From: Chelonoidis abingdonii
Taxonomy: Eukaryota > Chordata > Testudines > Testudinidae
Length of the DNA stretch: 64,000 nt
Direction: 5' to 3'
Assembly (NCBI RefSeq): GCF_003597395.2
Contig: NC_133773.1
Coordinates: 130,715,361 to 130,779,360, forward strand
Positions 24,297-36,401 of the stretch are shown in pieces (position 1 is the first letter of the stretch; every line of letters begins with the position of its first letter). The position numbers and the translations under genes are program-made. The notes beneath the pieces were generated by a model. That model was not told the origin of the DNA. It was given only the letters and a program-made list of their open reading frames with translations, and did not search any database.

Positions 24297-24363
24297 AGTG
24301 GAATCCATGTGGACAACACATCTCAAAGAATTACAACTACTGTGAGTTAAGTAACCATTCTTT
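24297..24363 (+). mobile_element. DIRS-like right-terminal relic
   Basis: GTGGAATCCATGTGGACAAC, CATCTCAAAGAATTACAACT and ACTGTGAGTTAAGTAACC align in order with the right terminus of the DIRS copy at 48688-48753 (GTGGAGCACCCACGGGGACA, CATCTCAAAGAACCTCAG, GGTGAGTAGCC). An older, diverged copy end. The coding body is missing here. Confidence 0.6.
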
Positions 24364-25942
24364 TTTATATGGTAAGCTTACTGAATATCACAGAGTAAGG
24401 AATTCTACAAGATGGGTGCCATGTGAGCAGAAGGCAGATGGTAAAGATGGAAAACATAAAGAGATGTAGGTGGCCACATGTAAATTATGAGAGAAGTGTC
24501 AAAGTTTCAAGGATTTAAAAGTTTAAGTTGGCAATAATGTATCGAAGTTAAGCCTTGGTTTCAATGGAAACCAATGTAATTGAATAAATAGTAGGTGAAT
24601 GTAAATTTCAGGAGAGTAGTGATAAATAACGTGGACTTTTTCATAGATTGTCGATATTTAGTGGGGAGGTGCCTAGTAAGAAGCCCATTGCTGTAATCAA
24701 GATGGGAAATGACTGAATCATGAACCAAAATTATAGTTTCAAATGTAATCAAATTATATAACTTTGAATTCCAAATGGGATTTCAAGGATACAAGATCAA
24801 TCAGAGTTAACTGGAAATACAAGGATATTTCCAAATCTAAAAGGCCTCCCAGATGGCTCACTAAACTAGCAGGCATCTTCAGAGAGTAAGCAGTTGATTC
24901 AAGAGTTAATAATGAGGCAGTAGGAGTCAAAGGAAACAAGAAATCAAGTCATCCAACCCCTCCACTCGGTCCAGATTCAGCTGGAAAATCGAGTCCCAAG
25001 TTCACCCAATTACTAAGCACCACAGGTGCCAGGAGCCAGTACCAGTTTCCCAGAGGAGACCTATGAAAGAATCCCTGCAACTCCTAGGAGGATGAAACTG
25101 GTAATGGCAGAAGGAACAACATGGTAACCTTGTGTCGCCACCTCAGGAATCTGCCCATAGATTCCACTTGTGTCAGCACAGCCCCTGTTCCAAGGACAGT
25201 GGCAAGGGAAGGAGGTGTCTATCAGAAGAGCACTGTGAAGAGAAAGCTGGGAGAAACACTAAAGGTCACCAAAAGTTAGAAACCTAGGCATAGACAATCA
25301 TGCCTAGTGGTCAGAGTAGTGATGTTTAGGCCTAGTGGTTGGAAGTCAAGTTGGCAATGGTAGCAAAGAGACGAGCCAAGGTCAGAACCAGAACTGGCAA
25401 TCAATGGTCAGAAGCAGAGCATAGGGTCAGGAGATGGAGCGAGGATCAGGCACAAAGCAGGAACAAGGCAGGAGCTGACGGCAAGGGCAGAAGTGAGGTG
25501 GGGACCAAGAACAGGATGGGAGCAGAACAGGAAACAGGAGCAGGGACTGGATGAAGATTGGTGGATACAGGTGAGAGCAGGGTCTGACGCAGTAGCAACA
25601 GAGACACTGTTCAACTGCTTGGACCGACTGCCCCAGCCACTTCCTGGCTTAAGTAATGAGTGCGAGCCAATCAGGTGACTGCGTGCCTTGGGCATTTCAG
25701 TGGGACTTCCTGTGGGGCCGGACCTTCCAAGATTGGTGAGGTGCTGCATACACCATGAATCAATGAAGAATAAGAAGGGAAAATATGTTTGAGTTAATTA
25801 AACTATGAAAGGGAGAAAACAGATTTAAATACATATTGAACATATGATGCTGTTTAAAAAATGTAAAACAGAATAAGAAGTGAAAGGGGAGAAAATCTTA
25901 AGTTGCATCCGCTCTCCTATTTCTGTGTCAGTATGTTATCTG
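24364..25942. other. Unassigned DNA with a purine-rich tract
   Basis: No gene seen. About 25330-25560 is strongly purine-rich on this strand (AGGAACAAGGCAGGAGC-type words) and yields open frames of 60-110 codons on both strands, which I attribute to composition. A Cys/Ser-rich minus-strand frame (25408-25749) has no recognised domain. Confidence 0.4.
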
Positions 25943-26036
25943 TCTAGATTGTACAGTAAGCACTTTGAGACAAGGAACTAATCTATTATATGTTTGTAAA
26001 GCACCAATTACACTTTTGGGTTGTATTTAAATAATA
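25943..26036 (+). repeat. L2/MIR-type 3' tail relic
   Basis: TCTAGATTGTACAGTAAGCA, then CTTTGAGACAAGGAACTAAT and TGTTTGTAAAGCACC follow the order of the tail family at 4622 and 56631, with a final AATAATAG. Diverged. Confidence 0.55.
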
Positions 26037-28434
26037 GTGAAAATGTGAACCAAAGTCTCTCCTCTATGACCAGAAAGCTTCAGCCAAACTATTACCTCAT
26101 TCCAGGTAGCATAACCCTTCTCCTTTATCATCTTTATAGACTCTCTTTCTGTCACCATCACCCTGCAAAGACCATAGACAGTACTCAAAGTTAGGGATTG
26201 ACTGCAGCCAGAACACTTTTAGAGGGCGAACTTCTTGGTTCATGCGTTTGACTGAGCATCTGAGTGTGGTTTAGACACAGATTCCCCATTCATATCTTTT
26301 CCTCTGAGATAGGGGGATCTTTTTCCTTTCCAAATGCTAGACTGTAGTAGTGTGTCCCATAAATAGTCTAAGATCCATGAGTTTCTTAAATCAATTAAAG
26401 TATACATTAGAAAAATTGAGAAAAGATCAAATTAAATAAAAAATGAATTATACCTAGTTCCATGCCTTGGTCTAAGACTCTATCCTCACCCACATAGGCT
26501 CCAAACCCTTGCAGTTATAGGAGAGAAATAAGAAAATATCATGTTAACATAATAGTTCTGTGTTTGTCCTTTTCTTGAAGTTCTTAGACTCCTTAGTCTC
26601 TCTCCCTGATATGCTGTATCTCATATCCACAGTCCTCAGCGTAAGGTTTCCTTTGCTCTATATTTCCTCAGTTATACCCTCCAATTTCTCTTTGGCTGAG
26701 TGTCAACTTATTCATTACCATAGTAGTCAAGAAAACATCATTAATATTTGCATTTTGTCCTGCTGCCTTAAGAAGTGAATTAATCTCTGTCCCTTTTCCA
26801 AGTATAATAGCCAATGGTATGTTATAGTAATTGTGAGGAGGAAATATAGGGCTTGAGTCATGCTGGAATGCTCTGGAATGCCATTCTGGCACTTTTGGGG
26901 GGATTAGTTTCTCATTCCAGCACTCTTTTGGGGAGCCAGAATAAGGTACTTCCAGTACCATATGAATGATAGCAGTGGAATTGTGTTCCAGCATTTCTTT
27001 TTTTAGGACTTGAGCTCTGGAAAAAAACTCTCTAGTTTGTTATGTTTCCAATTTTCTCTCATGTCCCTCAGCATTTCAAAGGTAAGTTGAATCTATTACA
27101 TCTACATTTACCTTTTTTTTTTTTCATGCACCAAGGTCACAATGAAGTTTGCTGGCATATTAAATGTTGTTTATCTTTTCCTGAAAAGTCAGGAATAACG
27201 CTATCCATCCATCTGCTTTCCACTCCCTGCCTTAATTATAAAGTGATTATATTTTTCAATAATTCCCTATATTTTAACAATATTAATCTGCATTAAATAC
27301 AATTTGTCAATGGAGAGTATCAGTAGTTCAATGGAAGCAGTAAACTAATTCAAAATCATAGTCCGTTGTTTTCAAAAATCTCTACAACATTAGTATTTTA
27401 TGTCTATCTATTCTCTTGCTCCTTGTTTCTGTCTCTTTTCTCCATCCCTTCCAGATTCTCCAAAGTTGGAATCCCACTGTCACCTGTGCCATCTCATTTT
27501 TATAAAATGTACACACTCAGTGAGTCACTTTATTTAAATCTTTAACCTTTTAAAAAAAAACATTTTCTCTTTTGTCTTTGATTAGTGATAGTGTGTGTTC
27601 AAGAAACTCTAGCAAAAAATGCCCAAGGAAACAAAACAAGTGGTTAATGAGCGTAGGAGGTTTGCATCTCAGGAGGTATTATTGCTTCAGTCTTTTTGGC
27701 TTCATATTCAAGACAGCAGTGCATCAATATATGTTGTGAAATCTGTTTTGCAAACAGAAGGGCTGGAAACATGTTTTTGAAGTGAAAGCTTCAATTTCAT
27801 AGTATACAGGAAAATTCATGAGAATCCCCATAATCACCAACTTTTCCACAGTGTAGGTTTGGATTGCCTGATGTTACTTGATAGAATTATATTCTCCCAT
27901 TGTGATGCCATAATATTTCATTGCAGAGTTATCTTGGCATATTGAGTATTTCCTCTCTCCCCCCCTTTTTTTAAAGTACGTTCATTTTGTTAGCCTCATA
28001 CATTTTTCTTGGAAAATATGTCACGATGACACAGTAATATCTTCTAATTGCATAAATCCATTTCATAATAATAAAATTAAAAGCAATTCTGTTATAACAT
28101 GTCCTAGAATCACCCATGTCAATATCACAGTGTTACATATGGACATTATGTAATAACTACATTTAATGTATATTACAGTAATACAAGTTGTATGCAAGTT
28201 TAGAGAAGAGACTGAACTAGAGCCGCCTTTGTTGAGCACATCCATTTGTAGGTTGGCTGATGTACCAGTAGCCTGTTGGTGTTAAAGAAAACACTAACTT
28301 TAATTGTTTTTTCCCTCTTCCTTTGTTTTTAATATAGCTTTTATTGTTAAATCGTGTGTTTATCTTGCTGTCTCTTGTTCCGACTTGTGGGTAGCTTACT
28401 GTATTGAAATGGTCATTGGAAACTGAGGTATGTG
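26037..28434. other. Unique DNA, no gene seen
   Basis: AT-rich with short chance ORFs. A partly self-complementary stretch (TGCTGGAATGCTCTGG near 26861, GTGTTCCAGCA near 26983) may be a relic of a foldback element but has no flanking duplication that I can define. Confidence 0.45.
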
Positions 28435-28670
28435 CTCTTCACAATATTACTTCTGGAATGCATGTGATTTAGAATCAGGAGATTTGGGTTCTAATCTCTG
28501 CTCTGACAGTACCTTTCCGTATTACCATAGGCAATTCAATCGCTCTGTGCTGTAGTCTCCTCACCTGTAAAACAGGAATAAAAATAGTTTCTTAGGTCAC
28601 AAATGTAATGGTTTGTAAAGCTCTTTTGAGCTTGTCAGACATAAGGTTCTGCAGAAATATAAAGTATTAA
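28435..28670 (+). repeat. MIR/CORE-SINE relic
   Basis: AGAATCAGGAGATTTGGGTT, TCTAATCTCTGCTCTGAC, CTCCTCACCTGTAAAACAGG and AATAAAAATAG follow the order of a MIR SINE on the plus strand. The ending GTTTGTAAAGCTCTTTTGAG is typical of its 3' part. Ancient copy. Confidence 0.8.
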
Positions 28671-28848
28671 TATCATTGTTTTGAATGGCATGTGTTTGTT
28701 CTATTACTTTGCTAGAAGTGCTAGGGTTATTGAAAAGGAAAAATTGTTTACTTTGCACCTTGAGACTCTAGTTTGAACAAGTTTAATCTGGAAGTGACTA
28801 TTTCTTTATAATAGTTTGCTTGTCGGTAAGATGTCAATCGGTTCTGAG

Positions 28849-29131
28849 CAGGGACGGCTCCAGGCCTCAACACGCCAAGCGCATGCTTGGGGCGGCATGC
28901 CGTGGGGGGCACTCTGCCAGTCACCGGGAGGGTGGCATCCAGAGTGCCTTCGGCGGCATGCCCGCGGAGGGTCCACTGGTCCCGCGGCTCCACCGAAGCC
29001 ACGGGACCAGCGGACCCTCCGCAGGCATGCCTGTGGGAGGTCCACCGGAGCCGCGGGACTGGCAAGTGGCGGAGCGCCCCCCACGGCATAACGTCGTGCT
29101 TGGGGCAGCGAAATGTCTAGAGCCGCACCTG
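28849..29131. mobile_element. CpG-rich hAT MITE with perfect 8-bp target duplication
   Basis: The ends CAGGGACGGCTC and GAGCCGCACCTG are inverted repeats. GTTCTGAG flanks both sides exactly (28841-28848 and 29132-29139), the 8-bp duplication of hAT transposition. The 283-bp body is very CpG-rich and self-complementary (GGTCCACTGGTCCCGCGGCT against its inverse), giving six overlapping open frames that are not genes. Shares its core with the element at 32478. Confidence 0.93.
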
Positions 29132-29139
29132 GTTCTGAG

Positions 29140-31059
29140 AACTAGAGAGATCATCTCTTGCTACCTAGACTGCTTAACTGTTTTCTTAAACTCGGTTGAC
29201 TTTTCCTTCTGTGTTTAATAAAAGTTAACCATACTGTCAAAATAATCCAAGTACTATAAGTGCTGTGAGAGTCTTCAGACACAATGGAGGCTGCTCTTCT
29301 TCATCCACTGATCTTTCATTCAGCAGGTAGAGGAGAAGAGAAATGTGTAGGAACTAGTGTGAGAAGTGTGTGTAGTATTAAAAAGGTGACTTTGGAACAA
29401 CACTTTTAGATTGTTGCACTTAGAAATCTTTCATCCTAAAGGACTTTAAAATATGTCCTCAAAAACTTGAAATGTTTTGTGCTGTCTTGTCACTATTGTA
29501 CAAATATTGAGAACTTGAGGTGAGTCACAACACTATTTCAATACTTCCCTGTTGGCCCCCAAAATGTCTCCAGAATTTAAAGTTTTGTATATATGTTTAA
29601 AAGTAAGTTTCTAACCCTTATGATTGTACATCTCCAACCCAGACACCTGCACACACACCCCATACACAGAAAAACCTTTGGAATGTGATCCAAATTACAC
29701 TTACACAGTGTTATATTGAGACTGCAAACAGATCAAGTCTCTGAGAGACATGACTTGCTCTTCATCCCAATGGTTGTTAACACTGAAACACAAATGACGA
29801 CAATGCAGATATTAACGTAAGTATTTAACTGGAGATCACTTCCATGGAAACATCGTGCTAATACTTTTATTCAGTCTTTTCTCTAGTGCTTTGTCTGATA
29901 GGAAGAGAAAAGTGTAACAGTAGCCTTCACTGGAAGGAGCAAAATGAATGGGGCATGAGTGGACCAGCGGCCGTGATATAATATATATCAACATATATAT
30001 GTTTTATTTTTACCATTTATCATGTTATGAAAGTGAGGTAAACAAAACTTCTGTAGAGGTTTTTTTTGTTTATTTTAATTCCCATTTTGGTGTTGTACAT
30101 TAGAAAAGGGATTTTTAAGATTTAATTATAAACCAAAGAAAACTGTGTGTATTATGTTTTTCTCATACTGTATTGTTTAAAGATATTTCTAAGCAGCAGT
30201 TATGTAGTTCTTACTGTTTTTTAGAATTTAATGGGATATTTGATTTTTAAAGATCTTAGTGAATATTATTACTATTTTTTAACTTGTCCAAAACTGTATA
30301 TTGGTTGCTAACACACCAATTAATTTAAATAGATCATTTCTCTACAGAATTTTAAAAGATTAAAATATTACATAATACACTATCTTCATTCACGAAAAAA
30401 CGTATTAGCTCTCATCTGGCAGCAAAAGAGCTAATATGCTGTTCTATTGGACTGAAAAAGGGGAATCCTCCAGAGCCTTTGGGGAAGTCAGTTATAAAGT
30501 CTAATAGTTGTAGCCACTCTATTTACAAACAGTGTAGACCGTTGGCAACTCACATGTTTCATTTTGCTGATTATACCTTGAGACAGTAGACATGAAATAA
30601 ACAATGTTGCCTCTACTAAGAGTCTCCATTTCAATGTAATGTTGTTTAGAGGTAAATTGTTCTATACTAGGCCTGTTACAGCCATAGCCAATACACAAGA
30701 TGCAGGTAGGCCTCCGGGCTACCATCCTGTGACCTGCCATAAATAAATGAAGTTCGCTTAGCATTTATACTGTCAACGTCTAAAAGCTGGATAACATGAC
30801 ATATTATATTCACTGGACAATTATCAGATAGAAACCAAACCTAAGTGTTGAATACACTGTTTGTGGATTAGCAGATAAACTCCTGGACCCCACATGTACA
30901 CGTTAAAAAATTTACCTACTCTCACCAGAATAGTATAATAAACTAGAGATGTATCAATTAAAGGAGTGGAAGCTTCATAGTATCACAAAGACATCTCCTT
31001 TTCTACTCCAGTGTTTGTGCCACTGGCCTTTTAGAATTAAGGAGTCCATCAACAGAGTG
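29140..31059. other. Unique DNA, no gene seen
   Basis: AT-rich, short frames only, no named repeat. Confidence 0.5.
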
Positions 31060-32007
31060 GGGCCTGTCCAGTTTAGTGCGGCAGCTGCCCCACTCCTGGA
31101 GAACAGGGGAAAAGCAGCCAAGCTAGGCTGATTGGGGAAGCAGCCACAGCTGGGGCCATGCCCCAGTCAGGCCACAGCTACCCTATAAAAGGGCTGTGAG
31201 CCAGGAGCTGAGTCAATCTCTTTCTAGCCCTGGAATGGGAAGGGCTAGCTGCCTGAGGGTAAGGTACCAGAAGTGGAGCAGTGCTGGGGAAAGGCAAGAG
31301 GAGCAGGGGAGCTTTGGCCTGGTAACTCCCCAGGCTGCAGGCCTTGTGCAAGGCCTAAAGAAGGTACTGGGGCTGGAGAGGTGCAGTCCAGGGTTAGGCA
31401 GAGGCAGCTGCTCCATAACCCCTTGCCAATGATGAGTGGCAATTACAGACTGCAGTCTGCCCTAGTGAGTGGGGCTAGATGACAACTGGCAGTAGCCACT
31501 GAGGCAAGGTGGGTTTAGAGGGTTGTGGGTTCCCCTGGAGCATGGGGGTACTTCTGGGGAAGAACCCTGAGGTAAAGGGGCACCAGGGTCTGGGAGGGAA
31601 ATGGGGGACCAGTGGCAGGTGAGACACTGGTTCAGGAGGAGTAGGATGACCAGATGAGAGGAAGAAAATATTGGGACACATTGGGGGGGGGGGTGCCATC
31701 AGAGAGAAGGGGGAAAAAAAAGAAAAGCCGTGAAATATCGGGACAAATTGCATCCTGACCAAACATCGGTCGGGACGTGGGACAAATGTCAAAATATTGG
31801 GACAGTCCTGATTTTATCGGGACATCTGGCCGCCCTAGAGGAGGCACTCTGTATGCTGGAGAGCTAATTCCTGAGACGACCAGAAGGAGGCGCTGTGCTG
31901 GTGATTCCTTGCTACACCAGTTTATTGCACTGAATGCCGCAGGTATGATTACCTCCTTTATAGGTGGGTGTCATATATGTGCATTCAGTGCAAGCAGTTC
32001 ATGACCC
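31060..32007 (+). mobile_element. Probable 5' promoter/UTR region of the CR1-type LINE
   Basis: GC-richer than its surroundings and continuous with the LINE body downstream. A TATA-like CCCTATAAAAGGGC lies at about 31182-31195, followed by GCTGTGAGCCAGGAGC. After the nested 196-bp TIR element come GAGACGACCAGAAGGAGGCG and a short CXXC-like stretch (ICAFSAS/CIQCKQF depending on frame) that leads into the LINE ORF1 region. It may be a separate element fused to the LINE, but the lack of a boundary favours one unit. Confidence 0.4.
31642..31837. mobile_element. TIR MITE nested in the LINE 5' region
   Basis: The left TAGGATGACCAGATG and right CATCTGGCCGCCCTA are inverted termini. Inside, TATTGGGACA and TATCGGGACA words recur. 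GAGGAG lies directly outside each end, a possible short duplication. About 196 bp, non-coding. Probably hAT-like, but the duplication is too short and low-complexity to be sure. Confidence 0.7.
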
Positions 32008-32477
32008 TCAGAGACTGAGTACAGGCTTTGGAGACCAGAGTGGCTGAACTGGAGGAGCTAAGGGAGACAGAGGTACATAGATGAGACTTTCCAGGACACA
32101 GTAGGATGGTCCCAGCCCCAGTCTGACAGGCTCTTTACTGTTGAGGAGGATGAAAGTCTCAGGGAAGGAGAACATCAAACTGGAGTGGAGGGAAATGATC
32201 TCATAGTTGGGACCCTCCCTCCTGATGATAACATGGTATCCTTTTGCACTAAGGATACCTCTCCAGAGGAGGGAATTCCAGTTATTAGGAAGAGACAGAT
32301 AATAGTCATGCGGAATTCGATCATTCAAAATATAGATAACTGGGTTTGCAATGACCAGGAGAACCGCATGGTGACTTGCCTGCCAGGTGCGAAGGTTGCA
32401 GATCTCTTGAAACATTTAGATGTGCTTATGTGTAGTGCTGAGGAGGAGCTGGTGGTTGTGGTACATGTAGGTACCAA

Positions 32478-32794
32478 CAGGACCAGCGCTAGAGTTTTTC
32501 ACGCCCTAGGCGCACGGCCATTTCATCGCCCCGCACACCGCTCCCGCGGCTCCGGTGGAGCTGCTGCAGCCATTTCTGCGGAAGGTCCATTGGTCCGCGG
32601 CTCTGGAGGAGATGCCGCAGCCGTGCCTGCGGCAGCTCCACCAGAGCCGCGGAACAACGGACCCTCCGCAAGACACGACTGCGGCAGGTCCATCGGAGCC
32701 TCCTGCTGCCCCCCCCCCGGCAAAATGCCACCCCCTGAAAATCCTGGTGCCCTAGGCGATTGCCTAGTTCGCCTCAATGGAAGCGCCGGCCCTG
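32478..32794. mobile_element. CpG-rich hAT MITE nested in the LINE
   Basis: The ends CAGGACCAGCGC and GCGCCGGCCCTG are inverted repeats, with GGTACCAA exactly on both sides (32470-32477 and 32795-32802), an 8-bp hAT duplication. Removing the element and one duplication rejoins the LINE sequence around GTACATGTAG and TGACATAGGG. The core words GGTCCATTGGTCCGCGGCTC and GGACCCTCCGCA are shared with the MITE at 28849, though the termini differ (GGCGC rather than GGCTC). Confidence 0.94.
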
Positions 32795-33339
32795 GGTACC
32801 AATGACATAGGGAAAGGTAGGAGAGAAATCCTAGAGGCCAAAGTTAGGCTGCTAGGTATGAGATTGAAGTCAAGGACCTCCATGATAACATTCTTTGAAA
32901 TGCTTCCAGTTCCATGTGCAGGGCCAATAGACAGGCAGATCTGCAGGGTTTCAATGCATGGATGAGGGGATGGTGTGGGGAGGAGGGATTTTAGATTTAA
33001 TAAGAACTGGGGAACTGTTTGGGAAAGGCAGAGCCTATACAGGAAGGATATGCTCCACCTAAACCAAAACAGAACCAGATTGCTGGCATGTAAAATTTTG
33101 AAAAAATCATAGAGGAGCTTTTAAGTGTTGTGGAAAAGCTCACAGGTGCTGAGGAGCAGGCACTTCGGACAGAGACATCCCTTAGGGGAGGTTCTATTAA
33201 TGGGGATTCTCTATACCTAATTAGGAGGAGAGGATGGAAGATGATAAAGTGCAGGTAGGATCTGATGAGAAACAGTCAAATGAAGGAGTCCCATTCCATT
33301 ACATCACATAGTGGTAGACAACTAAAAAGTGCAAATTTT

Positions 33340-33800
33340 ATAAGTGCTTATATATAAATGATAGAAGTCTAAATACTAAGATGGGTGAACTAGAGTGCCT
33401 CATATTAAATAATGATATTGATAAAATAGGTATCACAGAAACTTGATAATCAATGGGACATGGTAATACCAGATACAATATATGTAGGAATGACAGGATA
33501 TGTTATGCTGATGAGGGAGTGGCTCTATATGTGAAAGAAAGCATAGAGTCAAATGCAGCAAAAATCTTAAATGAACCAAACTGTACCATAGAATCTCTAT
33601 GGATAGAAATTCCATGCTTGAACAATGATATAATGGTAGAGAGATACTACCAACCACCTGACCAGGATGGTGATTGTGAAATGATCAGAGAGATTAGGGA
33701 GACTATAAAAATAAAAACCCCAATCATGGCGAATTTCAACTATCCCCTATTGACTAGGTACATGGCACCTCAGGACGGGATACAGAGAAAAGTTTCTTGA
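33340..33800 (+). pseudogene. LINE ORF2 endonuclease remnant
   Basis: Residual frames match the apurinic/apyrimidinic-type endonuclease of CR1 ORF2: NDRSLNTKMGELE-type sequence at 33358, an ITET box with a premature stop near 33440 (in CR1 the Glu here is catalytic), YADEGVALYVKES at 33500-33540, and MANFNYP at 33725, where active CR1 has MGDFN with the catalytic Asp, here replaced by Ala. So even apart from stops, the active site is lost. Confidence 0.75.
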
Positions 33801-34740
33801 CACTATACATGACTGATTCTTGGACCAGCTAGTCCTGGAATCCCACAAGAGGAGAGGCAATTCTTGATTTAGTCCTAACTGGAGGACAGGGTCTGGTTCA
33901 AGAGGTGAATGTAGCTCAGTGCAATCAACACACAGCTGTGGTCCATGTGACAACCTCAGGGCCATACAGATAGAATATATATTGTGTGGATGAGGCACAC
34001 ATAACACAGAGAGAGCTGCATATGTGGCCCACAATGGTAAACAGATCAAGAATCATTGATGTAGGTGAGCCGCTTGGTAATAGTGACCATAATAAAATTA
34101 CATTTAACATCTCTGTAGGGATTGGCAGAACACCAAAGAAGCCCACCATTTAATTTCAGAAAGGGGAACTGCACAAAAATGAGGAAGTTTTGTTAAACAG
34201 AAATTAAAAAGTGTAGTCACAAAAGTGAAATACCTGCAAGCTGCATGGACACTTCTTAAAGACCCCATAATAGAGGCTCAAATTAAATGTATACCCAAAA
34301 TTTAAAACCATAGTAGTAGGACCAAAAAAGTGGCACAGTGGCTGAGCAAGAAAGTAAAAAGTTGTTAGAGGCAAAAAGACATCCTTTAAAAATTGAAAGT
34401 TAAGTCTTGCTGAGGAAAATAGAAAGGAGCATAAACTCCGGCAAGTCAAATGTAAAAGTATCATTAGGCAGGCCAAAAAAGAATTTGAAGAGCAACTAGC
34501 CAAAGACTCAAAACTTAATAGCATTTTTTTTAAGTACATCAGAAGCAGGAAGCTTGCCAAGCAATCAGTGGGGCCACTAGATGATCGAGGTGCTAAAGGA
34601 GCACTCAAGGAAGGTACGTCCGTTGTAGAGAAGCTAAATGAATTCTTTCATTAGTCTTCACTGCAGAGAATATAAGAGAGATTCTCAAGCATGAGCCATT
34701 CTTTTTAGGTGACAATTCTGAGGAACTTTCCTGGATTGAG

Positions 34741-35620
34741 GTGTCATTAGAGGAGGTTTTGGAACAAATTGATAAACTAAACAGTAATAAGTCACCAGGA
34801 CCAGATGGTATTTGTCCAAGAGTTCTGAAGGAACTCAAATGTGAAATTGTAGCTCTACTAACTGTGGTGTATAATGTATCATTTAAATCAGCTTTTGTAC
34901 CAGATAACTGTAGGATAATTAATCTAATGCCAATTTTTAAAAAAGACTCCAGAGTAAATTCTGGCAATTATAGGCCAGTAAGCCAGTATCAGGCAAATTG
35001 GATGAAACTAGAGTAAATAACTGAATTATCACACACCTAGATGAACACAATTTGTTGGGGAAGAGTCAAGATGGCTTCTGTAAAGGGAAATCATGCCTAA
35101 CCAATCTATGAGAGTTCTTTGAGGGGGGCAACAAACGTGTGGACAAAGATGATCCAGTGGATGTAGTACCCTTAGACTTTCAGAAAGCCTTTGAGAAAGT
35201 CCCTCACCAAAGGCTCTTATACAAAGTGAGCAATTGTGGGATATGAGGAAGGTCCTCTCATGGATCAGTAATTGGTGAAAAGATGGGAAACAAAAGTTAG
35301 GAATAAATGGTCAGTTTTCAGAATGGAGAGAGGTAAATAGTTGTCCCCCTGGGGTCTGTACTAGGACTAGTACTGTTCAACATATTCATAAATGATCTGG
35401 AAAAAGGGGCAGGGAGGAAGAGGTGGCAAATTTGCAGATGATACAAAATTACTCAAGATAGTTAAGTCCAAAGCAGACTGTGAAAAGTTAAAAAGAGATC
35501 TTGCAAAATTGACTGGGCAACAAAATGGCACATTAAATTCAATGTTGATAAATGCAAAGAAATGCACATTGGAAAATAGAATCCCAACTATACACACAAA
35601 ATTATGGTGTCTAACTTAGC
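34741..35620 (+). pseudogene. LINE ORF2 reverse transcriptase remnant
   Basis: An open 91-codon piece holds SPGPDGICPRVLKELKCEI and NSGNYRPVS (RT fingers), followed in broken frames by [46 protein letters not shown] and KFADDTKLLKI with the catalytic Asp pair retained. At least four frame changes or stops separate these blocks. The protein would have copied LINE RNA at nicked chromosomal targets. It cannot be made from this copy. Confidence 0.8.
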
Positions 35621-36401
35621 TGTTACCACTCGAGAAAGAGCTCTTGGACTCTATCTGAGTGGCAGTCAAAAATGCTAGCAGAATGTTAGGAACCATTAGG
35701 AAGGGATAGAATAAAACAGAAAATATCATTATACTTCTATATAAATCCATGGTACACCCACATCTTGACTCCTGCATGTAGGTCTGGCTGCTCCATCTCA
35801 AAAAAGATATATTGCAATTGGAAAAGGTGCAGAGAAGGGCAACAAAAATTATTGTGGTAGGAACAGCTTTCATATGAGGAGAGATTAATAAGACTGGGAC
35901 TCTTCAGCTTGGAAAAGAGTCAGCTAAGGGGGGATATGTTAGAGGTCTATAAAATCTTGACTGGTGTGGAGAAATGAATAAGTAAATGTTGTTTACTCCT
36001 TCACAAAACACAAGAAATAAGGGTCACTCAATGAAATTAATAAGCAACAGGTTTAAAACACACAATGCAGAGTCAGCCTGTGGTACTTGTTGCCAGGGAA
36101 TGTTGTGAAGGTCACAATCATACCAGAGGTCAAAAAAGAACTGGATAAATTCCTGGAGGATAGGTCCATCAATTACTATTAGCCAGGATGGACAGAGATG
36201 CAACACCATGCTCTGAGTATCCCTAGCCTCTGTTTGACAGAAGCTGAGAGTGAACAACAGGGAATGGATTACAGTACTTGATTACCTGTTTTGTTCATTC
36301 CCTCTGAAGAATCTGGCATTGGTCACGATCAGAAGGCAGGATACGTGGCTAGATGGACCATTGCTCTGAGCCAATATGACCGTTCTTGTGTTATTATGTA
36401 A

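Larger units (their letters stand above)
32008..36401 (+). mobile_element. Old CR1-type LINE, long but decayed
   Basis: Parts in order: an ORF1/coiled-coil-like region (EETRVAELEEL type, about 32010-32100), the segment reading LVVVVHVGTN (32440-32480, interrupted by a hAT element), apurinic endonuclease remnants (VALYVKESIESNA at 33520, IMANFNYP at 33725), RT (NKSPGPDGICPRVLKEL at 34785, GNYRPVS at 34962, KFADDTKL at 35430), the C-terminal domain and a 3' UTR with TACTTGATTACCTGTTTTG and CTAGATGGACCATTGCTCTG. It is nearly full length, with many stops and frameshifts. The 3' end differs from that of the younger CR1 copies at 20228 and 61128, so it is a different subfamily. Confidence 0.88.

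Noticed and set aside
26857..26996. A foldback element around TGCTGGAATGC
   Set aside because: The inverted repeat is short and imperfect, and no flanking duplication could be defined.
28748..29218. Six open frames in one CpG-rich block
   Set aside because: All fall on a self-complementary hAT MITE. Stop-poor GC content explains them.
32185..32805. A 206-codon open frame
   Set aside because: A chance fusion of LINE sequence with the nested hAT MITE. The 8-bp duplication marks the insertion.
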